DNA of 5,470 nucleotides from Clostridiales bacterium. GTDB taxonomy: Bacteria; Bacillota; Peptococcia; DRI-13; UBA5745. The stretch lies in contig WRNN01000037.1 in the NCBI GenBank assembly GCA_009776595.1, positions 2,781-8,250 on the forward strand. The letters are read 5' to 3'. Every line of letters starts with the position of its first letter. Position 1 is the first letter of the stretch. Of this stretch, positions 1 to 5,470 are shown in pieces. The notes under the pieces are model-generated. The model was not told the DNA's origin and did no database searches. It was given only the letters and a program-made list of their open reading frames with translations. A program made the position numbers and the translations under genes.

Positions 1-710
1 CCGGAGCCGAAAGGACCCGGGACCGCTGCCGTACCGCCTTTAGCAATGGGAAATAAGGTATCGATAATCCGCTGCCCTGTGTTCATCGGTATGACGGGCG
101 GCAGTTTTTCTTTATAAGGCCGGCCTATACGGACAGGCCATTTTTGCATCATCGTAAGCGGAACTTCTTTGCCGTCGTCCTGCGTCAGGACGGCTACCGT
201 ATCCATGACAGAGAAATCGCCTTCTTTGATTTCTTTTATAACGCCTGCCACGCCGGGAGGTATCATGATCCGGTGGAGCACAACCGGCGTTTCCTGGATT
301 TCACCGATGATATCGCCGCCCACGACCTTGTCGCCTGCCTTGACAGTGGGTTTAAAATTCCATAATTTATCATGATCAATAGGGGAAATCTGAATACCCC
401 TTGCGATACTGGGGCCGGTCATGGCCCGTATGGCCTCCAGAGGCCTTTGTATACCGTCATAAATGGTTTCGATCATGCCGGGGCCCAGCTCCACCGAAAG
501 AGGAGAGCCGGTGGTGACGACTACATCACCTGGGCCGATACCGGCAGTCTCTTCATATACCTGGATGGAGGCCTGATCGCCCCGCATTTCCAGTATCTCG
601 CCGATCAGCTTTTGGCTGCCTACATGAACCACGTCAAACATATTGGCGTCTTTCATGCCGGTAGCTGTGATCAACGGACCGGCGACTTTTAGTATTCTGC
701 CTGTTTCCAT
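1..710 (-). CDS. ntpA: V/A-type ATP synthase catalytic subunit A, N-terminal 236 codons (3' end outside window)
   Basis: This is the ATP-binding catalytic subunit of the A3B3 head. The visible 236 residues of about 590 contain the N-terminal beta-barrel (METGRILKVAGPLITATGM at 1-19, then EETAGIGPGDVVVTTGSPLS at 53-72) and the hinge YDGIQRPLEAI (84-94). They also contain the non-homologous bulge region specific to A and absent from F-type beta subunits (about 115-185, with WNFKPTVKAGDKVVGGDIIG), and NTGQRIIDTLFPIAKGG (210-226). The frame ends at the edge inside the Walker A loop, GPFGS at 232-236, which should continue as GKT or GKS. The catalytic lysine would then be residue 238, as in E. hirae NtpA. 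No frameshift is seen across the visible part. Subunit B should follow to the left. The start choice (ATG at 710) is supported by a Shine-Dalgarno site, with GTG at 722 as the alternative. Confidence 0.97.
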   Translation of the reverse strand, partial: METGRILKVAGPLITATGMKDANMFDVVHVGSQKLIGEILEMRGDQASIQVYEETAGIGPGDVVVTTGSPLSVELGPGMIETIYDGIQRPLEAIRAMTGPSIARGIQISPIDHDKLWNFKPTVKAGDKVVGGDIIGEIQETPVVLHRIMIPPGVAGVIKEIKEGDFSVMDTVAVLTQDDGKEVPLTMMQKWPVRIGRPYKEKLPPVIPMNTGQRIIDTLFPIAKGGTAAVPGPFGS

Positions 711-717
711 TTCGCTT

Positions 718-724
718 ATCACCC
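718..724 (-). promoter_or_regulatory. Ribosome binding site that supports the ATG of ntpA
   Basis: GGGTGAT on the minus strand matches the extended Shine-Dalgarno GGTGAT and lies 7 bases before the ATG at 710. An in-frame GTG at 722-720 is inside this site and has no room for its own, so the ATG is preferred. Confidence 0.6.
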
Positions 725-726
725 GC

Positions 727-1044
727 CTATTCGTTCTTTAGTATGTTAAAGCCAATGGCTTTTTCTGCCGCTTTGTTTACATTTTCCACGCCTATGCCCA
801 AGGAGCCGGTTTTGCCGGGTATAAGGATAATCGCAGGCCGGAGGGCGTTTGTGTAGCGGTCGATCTCTCCGGGAATCTCCTGTGCAAGCTGTTCTGTCAG
901 AAAGATCACGGCGCATTCTTCCGCTGCCAGCCGCTGGATAGCGGCCTTTGCTTCCTCGCCGTTCTCGGCAAAAACAGTCTCCAGACCCAGAGCCTTAAAT
1001 CCGAGAGCGCTGTCCCGGTCGCCGATAACGGCTATACTATACAT
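727..1044 (-). CDS. ntpG: V/A-type ATP synthase subunit F (central stalk; NtpG in E. hirae naming)
   Basis: This 105-residue protein matches the family length of about 100-110. It has the small alpha/beta, CheY-like fold seen in subunit F. The N-terminus MYSIAVIGDRDSALGFKALG is a clear family signature, followed by the central strand CAVIFLTEQLA (44-54), then PAIILIPGKTGSLGIG (70-85) and a C-terminal helix to residue 105. In the known complex F binds subunit D in the central axle and can change shape to modulate ATP hydrolysis. The ATG lies 8 bases before the end of ntpC (overlap TATGTATAG), which suggests coupled, near 1:1 translation of the two rotor parts. The gene ends with TAG, 16 bases before ntpA. 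In other naming schemes the same gene is atpF or ntpF, so match it by family and not by letter. Confidence 0.95.
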   Translation of the reverse strand: MYSIAVIGDRDSALGFKALGLETVFAENGEEAKAAIQRLAAEECAVIFLTEQLAQEIPGEIDRYTNALRPAIILIPGKTGSLGIGVENVNKAAEKAIGFNILKNE

Positions 1045-2038
1045 ATGTTTCCCTCAATCTTTCCGAAATCATATCGGCGGCAAGGCCGGCCAGCCGGCCG
1101 CTGATCACCGTGCGAACGGAGATCAGCTCCGCTTCAATTGCCAGGATGTACCCGATCAGCGGTTCGGCGCCGAAAGCGACATATTTCGCTGCTTTCAGGT
1201 ACTTCAAAAGCGTGTTGTCGCAGGCAAGATCCAGTGACGCCAGACTGTTTTCGCCCCGGAGCGCCCCGGCGCCGGCAGCGGCGGCGGCGGCCAGTGATGA
1301 GGCGCCGAAAGCGCCCTCGATGACGTCGGCAGTGATATCCCCCAGTAGACGGGAGACCGATACGCTGCCGCCCGGGATCAATGCGTGGCGAAGTATTTCC
1401 GAACCTTTGCCCATGCGCTGTAGACGGACAACCGTGCGCAGGTTGGCGCTGTCGATCGATAATATGATATAGTTTTCTAAAAACGCGGAACCGAATGCAG
1501 TTGCCAGATCCAGCATATCCGCGTACATTGCTTTATCTAAAATCAGGTCGAGGAGCTGAGGGTCCTGTGTTCGCGCCAGGACGTCCCTGGCTTCGGCGAC
1601 GCTCTCCGCCATGCGTTCGCCCATAGCGGCAAAGTGGTTCTCCTGCAGCATCACTTTCAATTGACGACAGGGAAATATGCCGTTGTCGATCACCAGATCG
1701 TCCGGATTTTCTCCCGTAAGTTCACTTTTTAGAAGGGTTTTTAAATTATGATAATCATACTTGATCAGAAAGATATCGGCAAGCTTTCCGTCCGGTGCAA
1801 GGCTCCGGATCAACGCAAAGGCTTCGCTCCGGCGATCAGACAGGACGCTCTCTACCGCAGGCATCGTATAATCGGTGATTTCCGGCCAGCCGGACTCGCT
1901 TAAAAGCTTCAGGGCGTCTTCCAGAGATCTCGCGTCTATCATTCGTTCCAGCCGCTCGCGGGAAAGCAGATTTTTTTCTATGCTTTTGATACGGGCGCTG
2001 GCATATAAATACTCAGTATCCTTGATGGGTTTTGCCAA
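1037..2038 (-). CDS. ntpC: V/A-type ATP synthase subunit C (d-like, rotor socket), likely TTG start
   Basis: This protein of 333 residues (336 if it starts at the GTG at 2047) fits the usual 330-350. In the known structure subunit C is a funnel of helices, built as a threefold repeat, that sits on the K ring and receives the D/F axle. Family marks, numbered from the GTG, are the N-terminal TEYLYASARI (11-20), YDYHNLKTLLK (97-107), the FLENYIILSIDSANLRTVVR helix (189-208), and the C-terminal GAEPLIGYILAIEAELISVR (293-312). A run of six alanines (253-258), coded by a GCN-type repeat, makes a local low-complexity patch. The ATG out of frame at 2058 and the in-frame Met at codon 37 are poor starts, because the latter would remove the conserved N-terminus. 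The gene ends with TAG and overlaps the next gene by 8 bases. No membrane segment is expected: it is a soluble rotor part despite its alanine-rich helices. Confidence 0.94.
   Translation of the reverse strand: MAKPIKDTEYLYASARIKSIEKNLLSRERLERMIDARSLEDALKLLSESGWPEITDYTMPAVESVLSDRRSEAFALIRSLAPDGKLADIFLIKYDYHNLKTLLKSELTGENPDDLVIDNGIFPCRQLKVMLQENHFAAMGERMAESVAEARDVLARTQDPQLLDLILDKAMYADMLDLATAFGSAFLENYIILSIDSANLRTVVRLQRMGKGSEILRHALIPGGSVSVSRLLGDITADVIEGAFGASSLAAAAAAGAGALRGENSLASLDLACDNTLLKYLKAAKYVAFGAEPLIGYILAIEAELISVRTVISGRLAGLAADMISERLRETYV
1051..1055 (-). promoter_or_regulatory. Ribosome binding site of the subunit F gene
   Basis: GAGGG on the minus strand, 6 bases before the ATG at 1044 and inside the 3' end of ntpC. 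It supports this start and means that ribosomes finishing ntpC are already close to the F start. Confidence 0.65.
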
Positions 2039-2044
2039 ATTACG

Positions 2045-2051
2045 CACCTCT
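2045..2051 (-). promoter_or_regulatory. Ribosome binding site that decides the ntpC start
   Basis: AGAGGTG on the minus strand matches the anti-Shine-Dalgarno region well and sits 6 bases before a TTG at 2038-2036. The in-frame GTG at 2047-2045, the longer candidate start, is itself part of this site, so it would have only a weak GGA-type site of its own. Confidence 0.6.
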
Positions 2052-2080
2052 TTTCCATTTGGCGCTGATGGTTGGCGGCG

Positions 2081-2680
2081 TTAGGAGAATAAGGCTGACG
2101 CGATCTCAAATGTCAGATCTTCTTTCGCCAGGCGAAGGATTGCTTCAAATGTGCAGTTTACTTCCACGTCGCCCGCTTTCAGCAGGAGGCCGCCGTTAAA
2201 GGATCCGGTTTCAGCAGACAGGCTTAACTTAGCGTCGACGCCTTTATCGGACAATAGCTTGTTTGCGCCGTCCTGCACCGCTTTGCCTAAAGATTCGCGA
2301 TCCTTCAGAGAGAGTATCAATTCTTCGTTGCCCGAAGCGGCTGCGTCTGCGGCAAGCCGCACCAGAAGGGCCGTATAGTCCTTCTCCGGTAAGGATCGGA
2401 TATGTTGAAGGGCCATGTCAAATGCCCTGGTAATCATGTTCTGTTTGGTCGCCAGCAACTGTTGCTTCCCCTCCTGCGTAGCGGCGGAAGCGGCCCTGCG
2501 ACGTATTTCTTCAGCTCGCTCCTGACCGGAGGATAGAATTTTGGCGCTTTCCTCGCGGGCTAATGCGGCGAACTTGTCTGTGATCGCGGTGGATTCCGCC
2601 TCGGCGTTTGCCAGGATGGCGTCTGTCTCCTGCCTGGCGTCCTCTGCGATCTTATCCGCGATTTTATCTATTCCGTTCAT
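2081..2680 (-). CDS. ntpE: V/A-type ATP synthase subunit E (peripheral stalk)
   Basis: This 199-residue protein has the normal length and the two-part build of the family. Residues 1 to about 90 are a long charged helix rich in Ala, Glu, Lys, Arg and Gln (start MNGIDKIADKIAEDARQETD) that would coil with subunit H. Residues about 100-199 form the globular head-binding domain, with the family motif GGLLLKAGDVEVNCTFEAIL at 163-182. In the known complex, E/H pairs link the top of the catalytic A3B3 head to the soluble arm of subunit I and resist rotor torque. The ATG at 2680 has a good Shine-Dalgarno site, and the gene ends with TAA at 2083-2081. It opens the second tightly packed block after the gap. 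The family is diverged in sequence, but the C-terminal motif and the operon position make the call secure. Confidence 0.95.
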   Translation of the reverse strand: MNGIDKIADKIAEDARQETDAILANAEAESTAITDKFAALAREESAKILSSGQERAEEIRRRAASAATQEGKQQLLATKQNMITRAFDMALQHIRSLPEKDYTALLVRLAADAAASGNEELILSLKDRESLGKAVQDGANKLLSDKGVDAKLSLSAETGSFNGGLLLKAGDVEVNCTFEAILRLAKEDLTFEIASALFS

Positions 2681-2688
2681 GGAAATAA

Positions 2689-2697
2689 CTCCTTTTT
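2689..2697 (-). promoter_or_regulatory. Ribosome binding site of ntpE
   Basis: AAAAAGGAG on the minus strand, 8 bases before the ntpE ATG at 2680. It is strong and independent, as expected for a gene that cannot rely on coupling across the 200-base gap. Confidence 0.8.
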
Positions 2698-2714
2698 CAT
2701 GTTGCGCGATGTTT

Positions 2715-2726
2715 CGTTCCGGAACG
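2715..2726. repeat. 12-base perfect palindrome CGTTCCGGAACG
   Basis: A perfect inverted repeat, 35 bases upstream of the ntpE start. Its half CGTTCCGG occurs again at 2811-2818 in the same gap. It could be a small operator or part of a repeat element. Nothing in the window tells these apart. Confidence 0.55.
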
Positions 2727-2745
2727 TAGGATCAGGCAGACGCTT

Positions 2746-2764
2746 GCCCGCACATCCGGCGGGC
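2746..2764 (-). repeat. GC-rich hairpin in the ntpK-ntpE gap
   Basis: A 6-base-pair stem (GCCCGC with GCGGGC) closes a 7-base loop. It is flanked by a 7-base direct repeat, GGCAAGC on the minus strand, at 2763-2769 and 2742-2748, so the unit recurs with a 21-base period. No U-run follows in the direction of transcription, so it would not end transcription by the intrinsic mechanism. It could stall 3' exonucleases and protect the upstream ntpK message, but that is an inference. Confidence 0.55.
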
Positions 2765-2843
2765 TTGCCTATATATGCCTTATTAGTTCCTGCGCCTTAC
2801 TTCCTGCGCGCGTTCCGGTCATGCCAAGCCTGTTCGATGCACG

Positions 2844-2855
2844 GCAAAGCTTTGC
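2844..2855. repeat. 12-base perfect palindrome GCAAAGCTTTGC
   Basis: The twelve bases read identically on both strands, 26 bases after the ntpK stop. The outer flanking pair 2842/2857 (C-G) could extend the stem past one G-G mismatch. As RNA it would form only a tight stem, so it may matter more as a DNA site or as part of a larger fold with the nearby CGCGAAAGCG motif (about 2865-2874). Its function is unknown. Confidence 0.6.
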
Positions 2856-2880
2856 GGAATTTCGCTTTCGCGTTTTGCTA

Positions 2881-3372
2881 TTATACCGGAATGCCCAGCC
2901 ACATCAGGAAAGAAATCAGCAGCGAAAGAACGGCGTAGGTCTCCACCATTGCCGGGTACATCATCGCTTTACCTAATTCTTCAGGCCGTTTGGCAATGAT
3001 GCCCATACACGCGGCAGAAGCGCGCCCTTGCCGGATACCGGAGGTCAAGCCAACTACAGCGATGGGTAATGCGGCGAAAAGGAACTGCATACCGGTCGCC
3101 ACGCTTATATTAATCGGGTTGCCCCCGATAAGGCCGATTTTCAATAAGATAAGAAAAGAAATAATAAAGCCGTAAATGCCCTGCGTTCCGGGTAGGGCTT
3201 GCAGAAGGAGCGTCTGACCGAACTTATTCGGATCTTCTGTCAGCACGCCTGCCGCTGCTTCACCGGCGATGCCGCAGCCCATAGCGGAGCCGGTGCCGGC
3301 CAGAATCGTAGCGAATGCGGCGCCAATAATTGCCAAAGTTATACCGGTGAACGAGCTAGTAATCCATGTCAT
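2881..3372 (-). CDS. ntpK: V-type ATPase subunit K, rotor-ring proteolipid with a Na+-type binding site
   Basis: This 163-residue, very hydrophobic protein has four membrane helices (about 9-32, 53-79, 90-112 and 137-160) arranged as two fused hairpins. That is the duplicated V-type proteolipid, not the single-hairpin F-type c subunit. Both hairpins carry the small-residue packing pattern (GTGSAMGCGIAGEAAAG in the first half, SGIRQGRASAACMG in the second). Only the second hairpin has the ion-carrying carboxylate, E144 in AMVETYAVL. L60, T63, Q64 and Y67 (LPGTQGIYG), with Q115 and E144, line up with E. hirae NtpK L61, T64, Q65, Y68, Q110 and E139, which bind Na+ in the known structure. I infer a Na+-coupled ring. 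The ATG at 3372 has a strong Shine-Dalgarno site. The gene starts 2 bases after ntpI and is followed by a 200-base gap. Two stops stand in a row (TAA then TAG). Confidence 0.97.
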   Translation of the reverse strand: MTWITSSFTGITLAIIGAAFATILAGTGSAMGCGIAGEAAAGVLTEDPNKFGQTLLLQALPGTQGIYGFIISFLILLKIGLIGGNPINISVATGMQFLFAALPIAVVGLTSGIRQGRASAACMGIIAKRPEELGKAMMYPAMVETYAVLSLLISFLMWLGIPV

Positions 3373-3374
3373 GT

Positions 3375-5333
3375 TTAGTGTGCCTCCTTTGTGATTTCCA
3401 CATATTTTGTTTTATTAAACAGGGGGGTAAAAGGCTTTCCGCCCGAATCAAAGAATTTGCCGAAGAATTCGATAAACTGAAGACGGCTGGTATGTACAAA
3501 AGTACCAATAATATTGATGGCAACATTAAAAACGTGGCCGATGACAAATACAACGAAAAATGCAATGACCCCGATGATGGATCGTCCGCCCAGAGAGCCC
3601 ATGGTATTCATGACCTGGGCGATGACGGCGCCGGACAGACTCAGGGCCAGCAAACGGGAATAGGACAGGATATCCGATAAGTAACCTGTTACGCCATACA
3701 GCGAGCCTAGGCCGCCGACGATTCTCCTGAGGGGGTTTTTGTTCTCACGCCCGGCAAAGAGGACGACGCCTAAAGCGCCCGCCCCCATGACAGACAATCC
3801 CGCATTGACGTTGACCACACAGAGCGGTACGCCAAGCAAAAGGAGCATCCAGAAACCCGAGTCAAAGACCGCGTCCGCAACCTGCCCGTGCTTGATCATT
3901 TTGTATGCGTTAAGCCCTAATCCCAGCAAAGTCTGGATGAAGCCAAATGCAAGAGCCATAATGAACAGGTTCATGGGTTCTCCCAGCGGGTCAAAGAGAA
4001 GGGGTCGCAGCCCGAAGTCGATACCCAATATCTTGGTGGAAAAGGCGCTGACGGCGTCGCCGAAGAAACCGCCAAACAGAAGCCCCCAAAGGAAAGTGGA
4101 GATACCGCAATATAACATGAGCTTCATCAGGCGTTCTTTGATGCTGCCGGGGTCAGGCCGTGATTTCTTGATAATATAGTGCGCGGCAAACGCGATAACA
4201 AGGCCGTAACCCATATCCGCCATCATCAAGCCGAAAAAGATAAAGTAAAATGGCGCCATGAACGGGTTGGGGTCAAGCCCGCTGGTATAGGTCGGCATGG
4301 AGTATAGTTCCGTCACCATGGTAAAGGGTTCGACATATTTGTTATTAGTCAACAGGACCGGCGCTTCCTCGCCTTTTTCCGGCGATAGGAATTGATAAGC
4401 GCAACCGAAGCGTTCCAGAACTTCGGCAACCGCGGATTCGCAGGACTTCGGCGTCCAGCCCTCGAGGTATAGTGTTTGTTTGGTAGCGGCCAGGCCGGAC
4501 AGAACCTGATCCCTTTTGCTTTCTATGGTCAGCACGTCGATTGCCTGCTCGATGGCAGCTTTCTTATCGCCGGCTTCTTTAATATGATTGATGATTTCCT
4601 GCCGCTTCTCTTCTACTTCCCGGAGCTGCGTGTCCAGATTGCTGATGTTTTCGGCGGCGGTACCTTCCGTATCCTTAAAACTTACCACGGAAAAACCTTT
4701 GGATTTAAGCCCGTCCATCACTTCGTCATAAAACTTCGCGTGCAGGATCAGGCAGTAATAATGCTGCTCCCGGTCGCTGCCGATTAGCTGCAGCTCCGCA
4801 GGGCCTGCCGCTGCCGCTGCATCCAGCAACTCCTGCGCCGCAGTCCCGGCGACAGGGGACACGCCCAAAAGGATATGGTAGTACTTGCCGGAAGGGGCGT
4901 TCAGCGATATGTCCAGGGATTGCCAGGGTATCAGGGCGGCTTTCCTCGCGGCGAGCCGGACCGCTTCGGCGGCGCAGGCTGTGCTTTGCCGGCCCCAGTC
5001 ATTAACCAATTCGGCTTCCGCCTGGGCTTCTTTCACGATGGTTTCGTTCAGAAACTCTTGTTCGCTGATCTGACGGCGGGCGCTGAGGAAGCCGGACTTT
5101 GACGGGGCATACCGGTCCAGTAATTCACGGGCGGAGGATAAGGTCCCCAATCTACGATCCACATCCGTTAAATCTTCAAAACGTTCCGCCACTTCCGCCC
5201 ATTCCTCTTCTGTCAAATGCTCGGCGGAACTGTCAATTTCCACGCAACCGCGTTGTGTTAATTCTTTCAGGAGCAGGCGGCGATTGTTCTTGGGCGCAAT
5301 GGCCAACAGTTTCGACATTGCAACGATAGTCAT
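3375..5333 (-). CDS. ntpI: V/A-type ATP synthase subunit I (a-like stator membrane subunit)
   Basis: This 652-residue protein is close to the family length of about 650. It is the membrane stator that provides the two ion half-channels next to the rotor ring. Residues 1 to about 335 form a soluble arm with coiled coils (about 85-130 and 230-285). From about 350 there is a bundle of about seven to eight membrane segments, opened by DPNPFMAPFYFIFFGLMMAD and GYGL, typical of the family. Two conserved arginines are visible: R560 in the YLSDILSYSR motif and R617 in HTSRLQF. By position they correspond to the pair that faces the ring glutamate in E. hirae NtpI. I chose the ATG at 5333 because it gives the family N-terminus MTIVAMSKLL. 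The frame stays open upstream to 5414, but that stretch overlaps the subunit H gene. A Shine-Dalgarno site is weak here (AGGG, 13 bases away), which fits coupling to the upstream gene. The stop is TAA, 2 bases before ntpK. Confidence 0.97.
   Translation of the reverse strand: MTIVAMSKLLAIAPKNNRRLLLKELTQRGCVEIDSSAEHLTEEEWAEVAERFEDLTDVDRRLGTLSSARELLDRYAPSKSGFLSARRQISEQEFLNETIVKEAQAEAELVNDWGRQSTACAAEAVRLAARKAALIPWQSLDISLNAPSGKYYHILLGVSPVAGTAAQELLDAAAAAGPAELQLIGSDREQHYYCLILHAKFYDEVMDGLKSKGFSVVSFKDTEGTAAENISNLDTQLREVEEKRQEIINHIKEAGDKKAAIEQAIDVLTIESKRDQVLSGLAATKQTLYLEGWTPKSCESAVAEVLERFGCAYQFLSPEKGEEAPVLLTNNKYVEPFTMVTELYSMPTYTSGLDPNPFMAPFYFIFFGLMMADMGYGLVIAFAAHYIIKKSRPDPGSIKERLMKLMLYCGISTFLWGLLFGGFFGDAVSAFSTKILGIDFGLRPLLFDPLGEPMNLFIMALAFGFIQTLLGLGLNAYKMIKHGQVADAVFDSGFWMLLLLGVPLCVVNVNAGLSVMGAGALGVVLFAGRENKNPLRRIVGGLGSLYGVTGYLSDILSYSRLLALSLSGAVIAQVMNTMGSLGGRSIIGVIAFFVVFVIGHVFNVAINIIGTFVHTSRLQFIEFFGKFFDSGGKPFTPLFNKTKYVEITKEAH
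3383..3390 (-). promoter_or_regulatory. Strong ribosome binding site of ntpK
   Basis: AAAGGAGG on the minus strand, 10 bases before the ntpK ATG and inside the last codons of ntpI. It is the strongest Shine-Dalgarno match in the window. A strong site fits the need for several times more K (ring) copies than I (one copy) per enzyme. Confidence 0.85.
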
Positions 5334-5470
5334 CAGCCGCTCACGACCCTTTCTACAATGATGGAAACCGCCTTTGTCATATTGTCTTCCGCTTCCCGTT
5401 CCAATGCCCGGCATTGATCAAGGATCTCTCCTGCGGCTTTCGCGGCGGCTTCTTTTCCCTTCGCTTCCGC
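5333..5470 (-). CDS. V/A-type ATPase subunit H/G-like peripheral stalk protein, C-terminal part (5' end outside window)
   Basis: An open frame enters from the right edge and runs 45 codons to a TGA stop at 5335-5333. The visible part is rich in Ala, Glu, Lys and Arg with charged heptad-like spacing (for example EAKGKEAAAKAAGEIL), and it ends in a short hydrophobic helix, VSIIVERVVSG. That is how the small coiled-coil stalk subunit (AhaH in archaea, NtpF in E. hirae) usually ends. In the known family this protein pairs with subunit E to form the peripheral stalks that hold the catalytic head still against the rotor. The position directly before subunit I is the usual place for this gene. Its stop overlaps the subunit I start by one base (TGATG), so the two are probably translationally coupled. 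The call rests on composition and context because the N-terminal part is missing. No symbol is given because names differ between species. Confidence 0.8.
   Translation of the reverse strand, partial: AEAKGKEAAAKAAGEILDQCRALEREAEDNMTKAVSIIVERVVSG

Larger units (their letters stand above)
2681..2880. other. 200-base non-coding gap between ntpK and ntpE, rich in inverted repeats
   Basis: No supported gene lies here. The gap holds two perfect 12-base palindromes (2715-2726 and 2844-2855), a GC-rich hairpin (2746-2764) and two copies of CGTTCCGG (2715-2722 and 2811-2818). The hairpin lacks a following U-run, so it is not a standard intrinsic terminator. Near the ntpK end, in the minus-strand transcript, two GCAAA copies (about 2879-2874 and 2855-2851) could compete for the same TTTGC. 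A TATATA at 2770-2775 has no good -35 partner, so no promoter is called. The gap may be an inserted interspersed repeat, or mRNA structure that sets ntpK stability relative to downstream genes. Both are inferences. The ntpE ribosome binding site occupies its left end. Confidence 0.6.

Noticed and set aside
144..692. Plus-strand open frames opposite ntpA (144-365, 169-375, 372-692)
   Set aside because: They are shadows of the ntpA frame, with no family resemblance; the minus-strand frame gives a clear subunit A.
2746..2764. Intrinsic terminator after ntpK
   Set aside because: The 6-base-pair stem is real, but no U-run follows it in the direction of transcription, and the operon clearly continues with ntpE.
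2765..2800. Internal promoter with the TATATA at 2770-2775 as a -10 element
   Set aside because: The hexamer 17 bases upstream is a poor -35 match, so the AT-rich box alone is not enough.
2681..2880. Minus-strand reading frame through the K-E gap, including a 26-codon piece after the ntpK stop, a 17-codon ATG frame near 2820 and a 7-codon ATG frame at 2700-2677
   Set aside because: The pieces are broken by stops, Arg/Lys-rich like chance GC-rich sequence, lack good ribosome binding sites and match no family I recognise.
3739..5329. Plus-strand open frames opposite ntpI (including 3739-4179, 4476-4787 and 4875-5102)
   Set aside because: They lie inside a well-conserved subunit I gene and show no recognisable domain.
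5334..5414. N-terminal extension of subunit I to an ATG at 5414
   Set aside because: The extra 27 residues are unlike the family and overlap the subunit H gene in another frame. The ATG at 5333 gives the expected MTIVAMSKLL start.

Overview
The window is one stretch of a bacterial V/A-type (rotary) ATPase operon. Every gene lies on the minus strand, so transcription runs from the right edge to the left edge. In transcription order the genes are: the tail of a subunit H/G-like peripheral-stalk gene (cut by the right edge), subunit I (the a-like stator membrane subunit), subunit K (the rotor-ring proteolipid), subunit E (peripheral stalk), subunit C (the d-like central-stalk socket), subunit F (central stalk, called NtpG in Enterococcus hirae) and the first 236 codons of catalytic subunit A, which runs off the left edge inside its Walker A loop. 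The order H-I-K-E-C-F-A matches the ntpFIKECGA order of the E. hirae Na+-ATPase operon. Subunits B and D should lie beyond the left edge.

The genes together make one machine. A (with B) hydrolyses or makes ATP in the soluble head. F, C and D form the rotor axle and its socket on the K ring. I carries the ion half-channels, and E plus H tie the head to I. The K ring has a double-hairpin proteolipid with one ion-binding glutamate (E144), and all the side chains that coordinate Na+ in E. hirae NtpK are conserved. I therefore infer a Na+-coupled enzyme. The sequence cannot tell whether it works mainly as a pump or as a synthase.

Spacing is tight: H and I overlap by 1 base, I and K are 2 bases apart, C and F overlap by 8 bases, and F and A are 16 bases apart. 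Two gaps stand out: E to C (33 to 42 bases, depending on the C start) and the 200-base gap between K and E, which has no convincing gene and is full of short inverted repeats. No promoter or intrinsic terminator was found, as expected inside an operon.

The organism is most likely an anaerobic, moderate-GC bacterium of the Bacillota type, from the operon order, the strong Shine-Dalgarno sites and a Na+-type ring like those of anaerobic fermenters. The exact lineage cannot be fixed from this window. I do not see an undescribed system here. The points worth checking are the K-E gap, the inferred Na+ specificity and the likely TTG start of subunit C.
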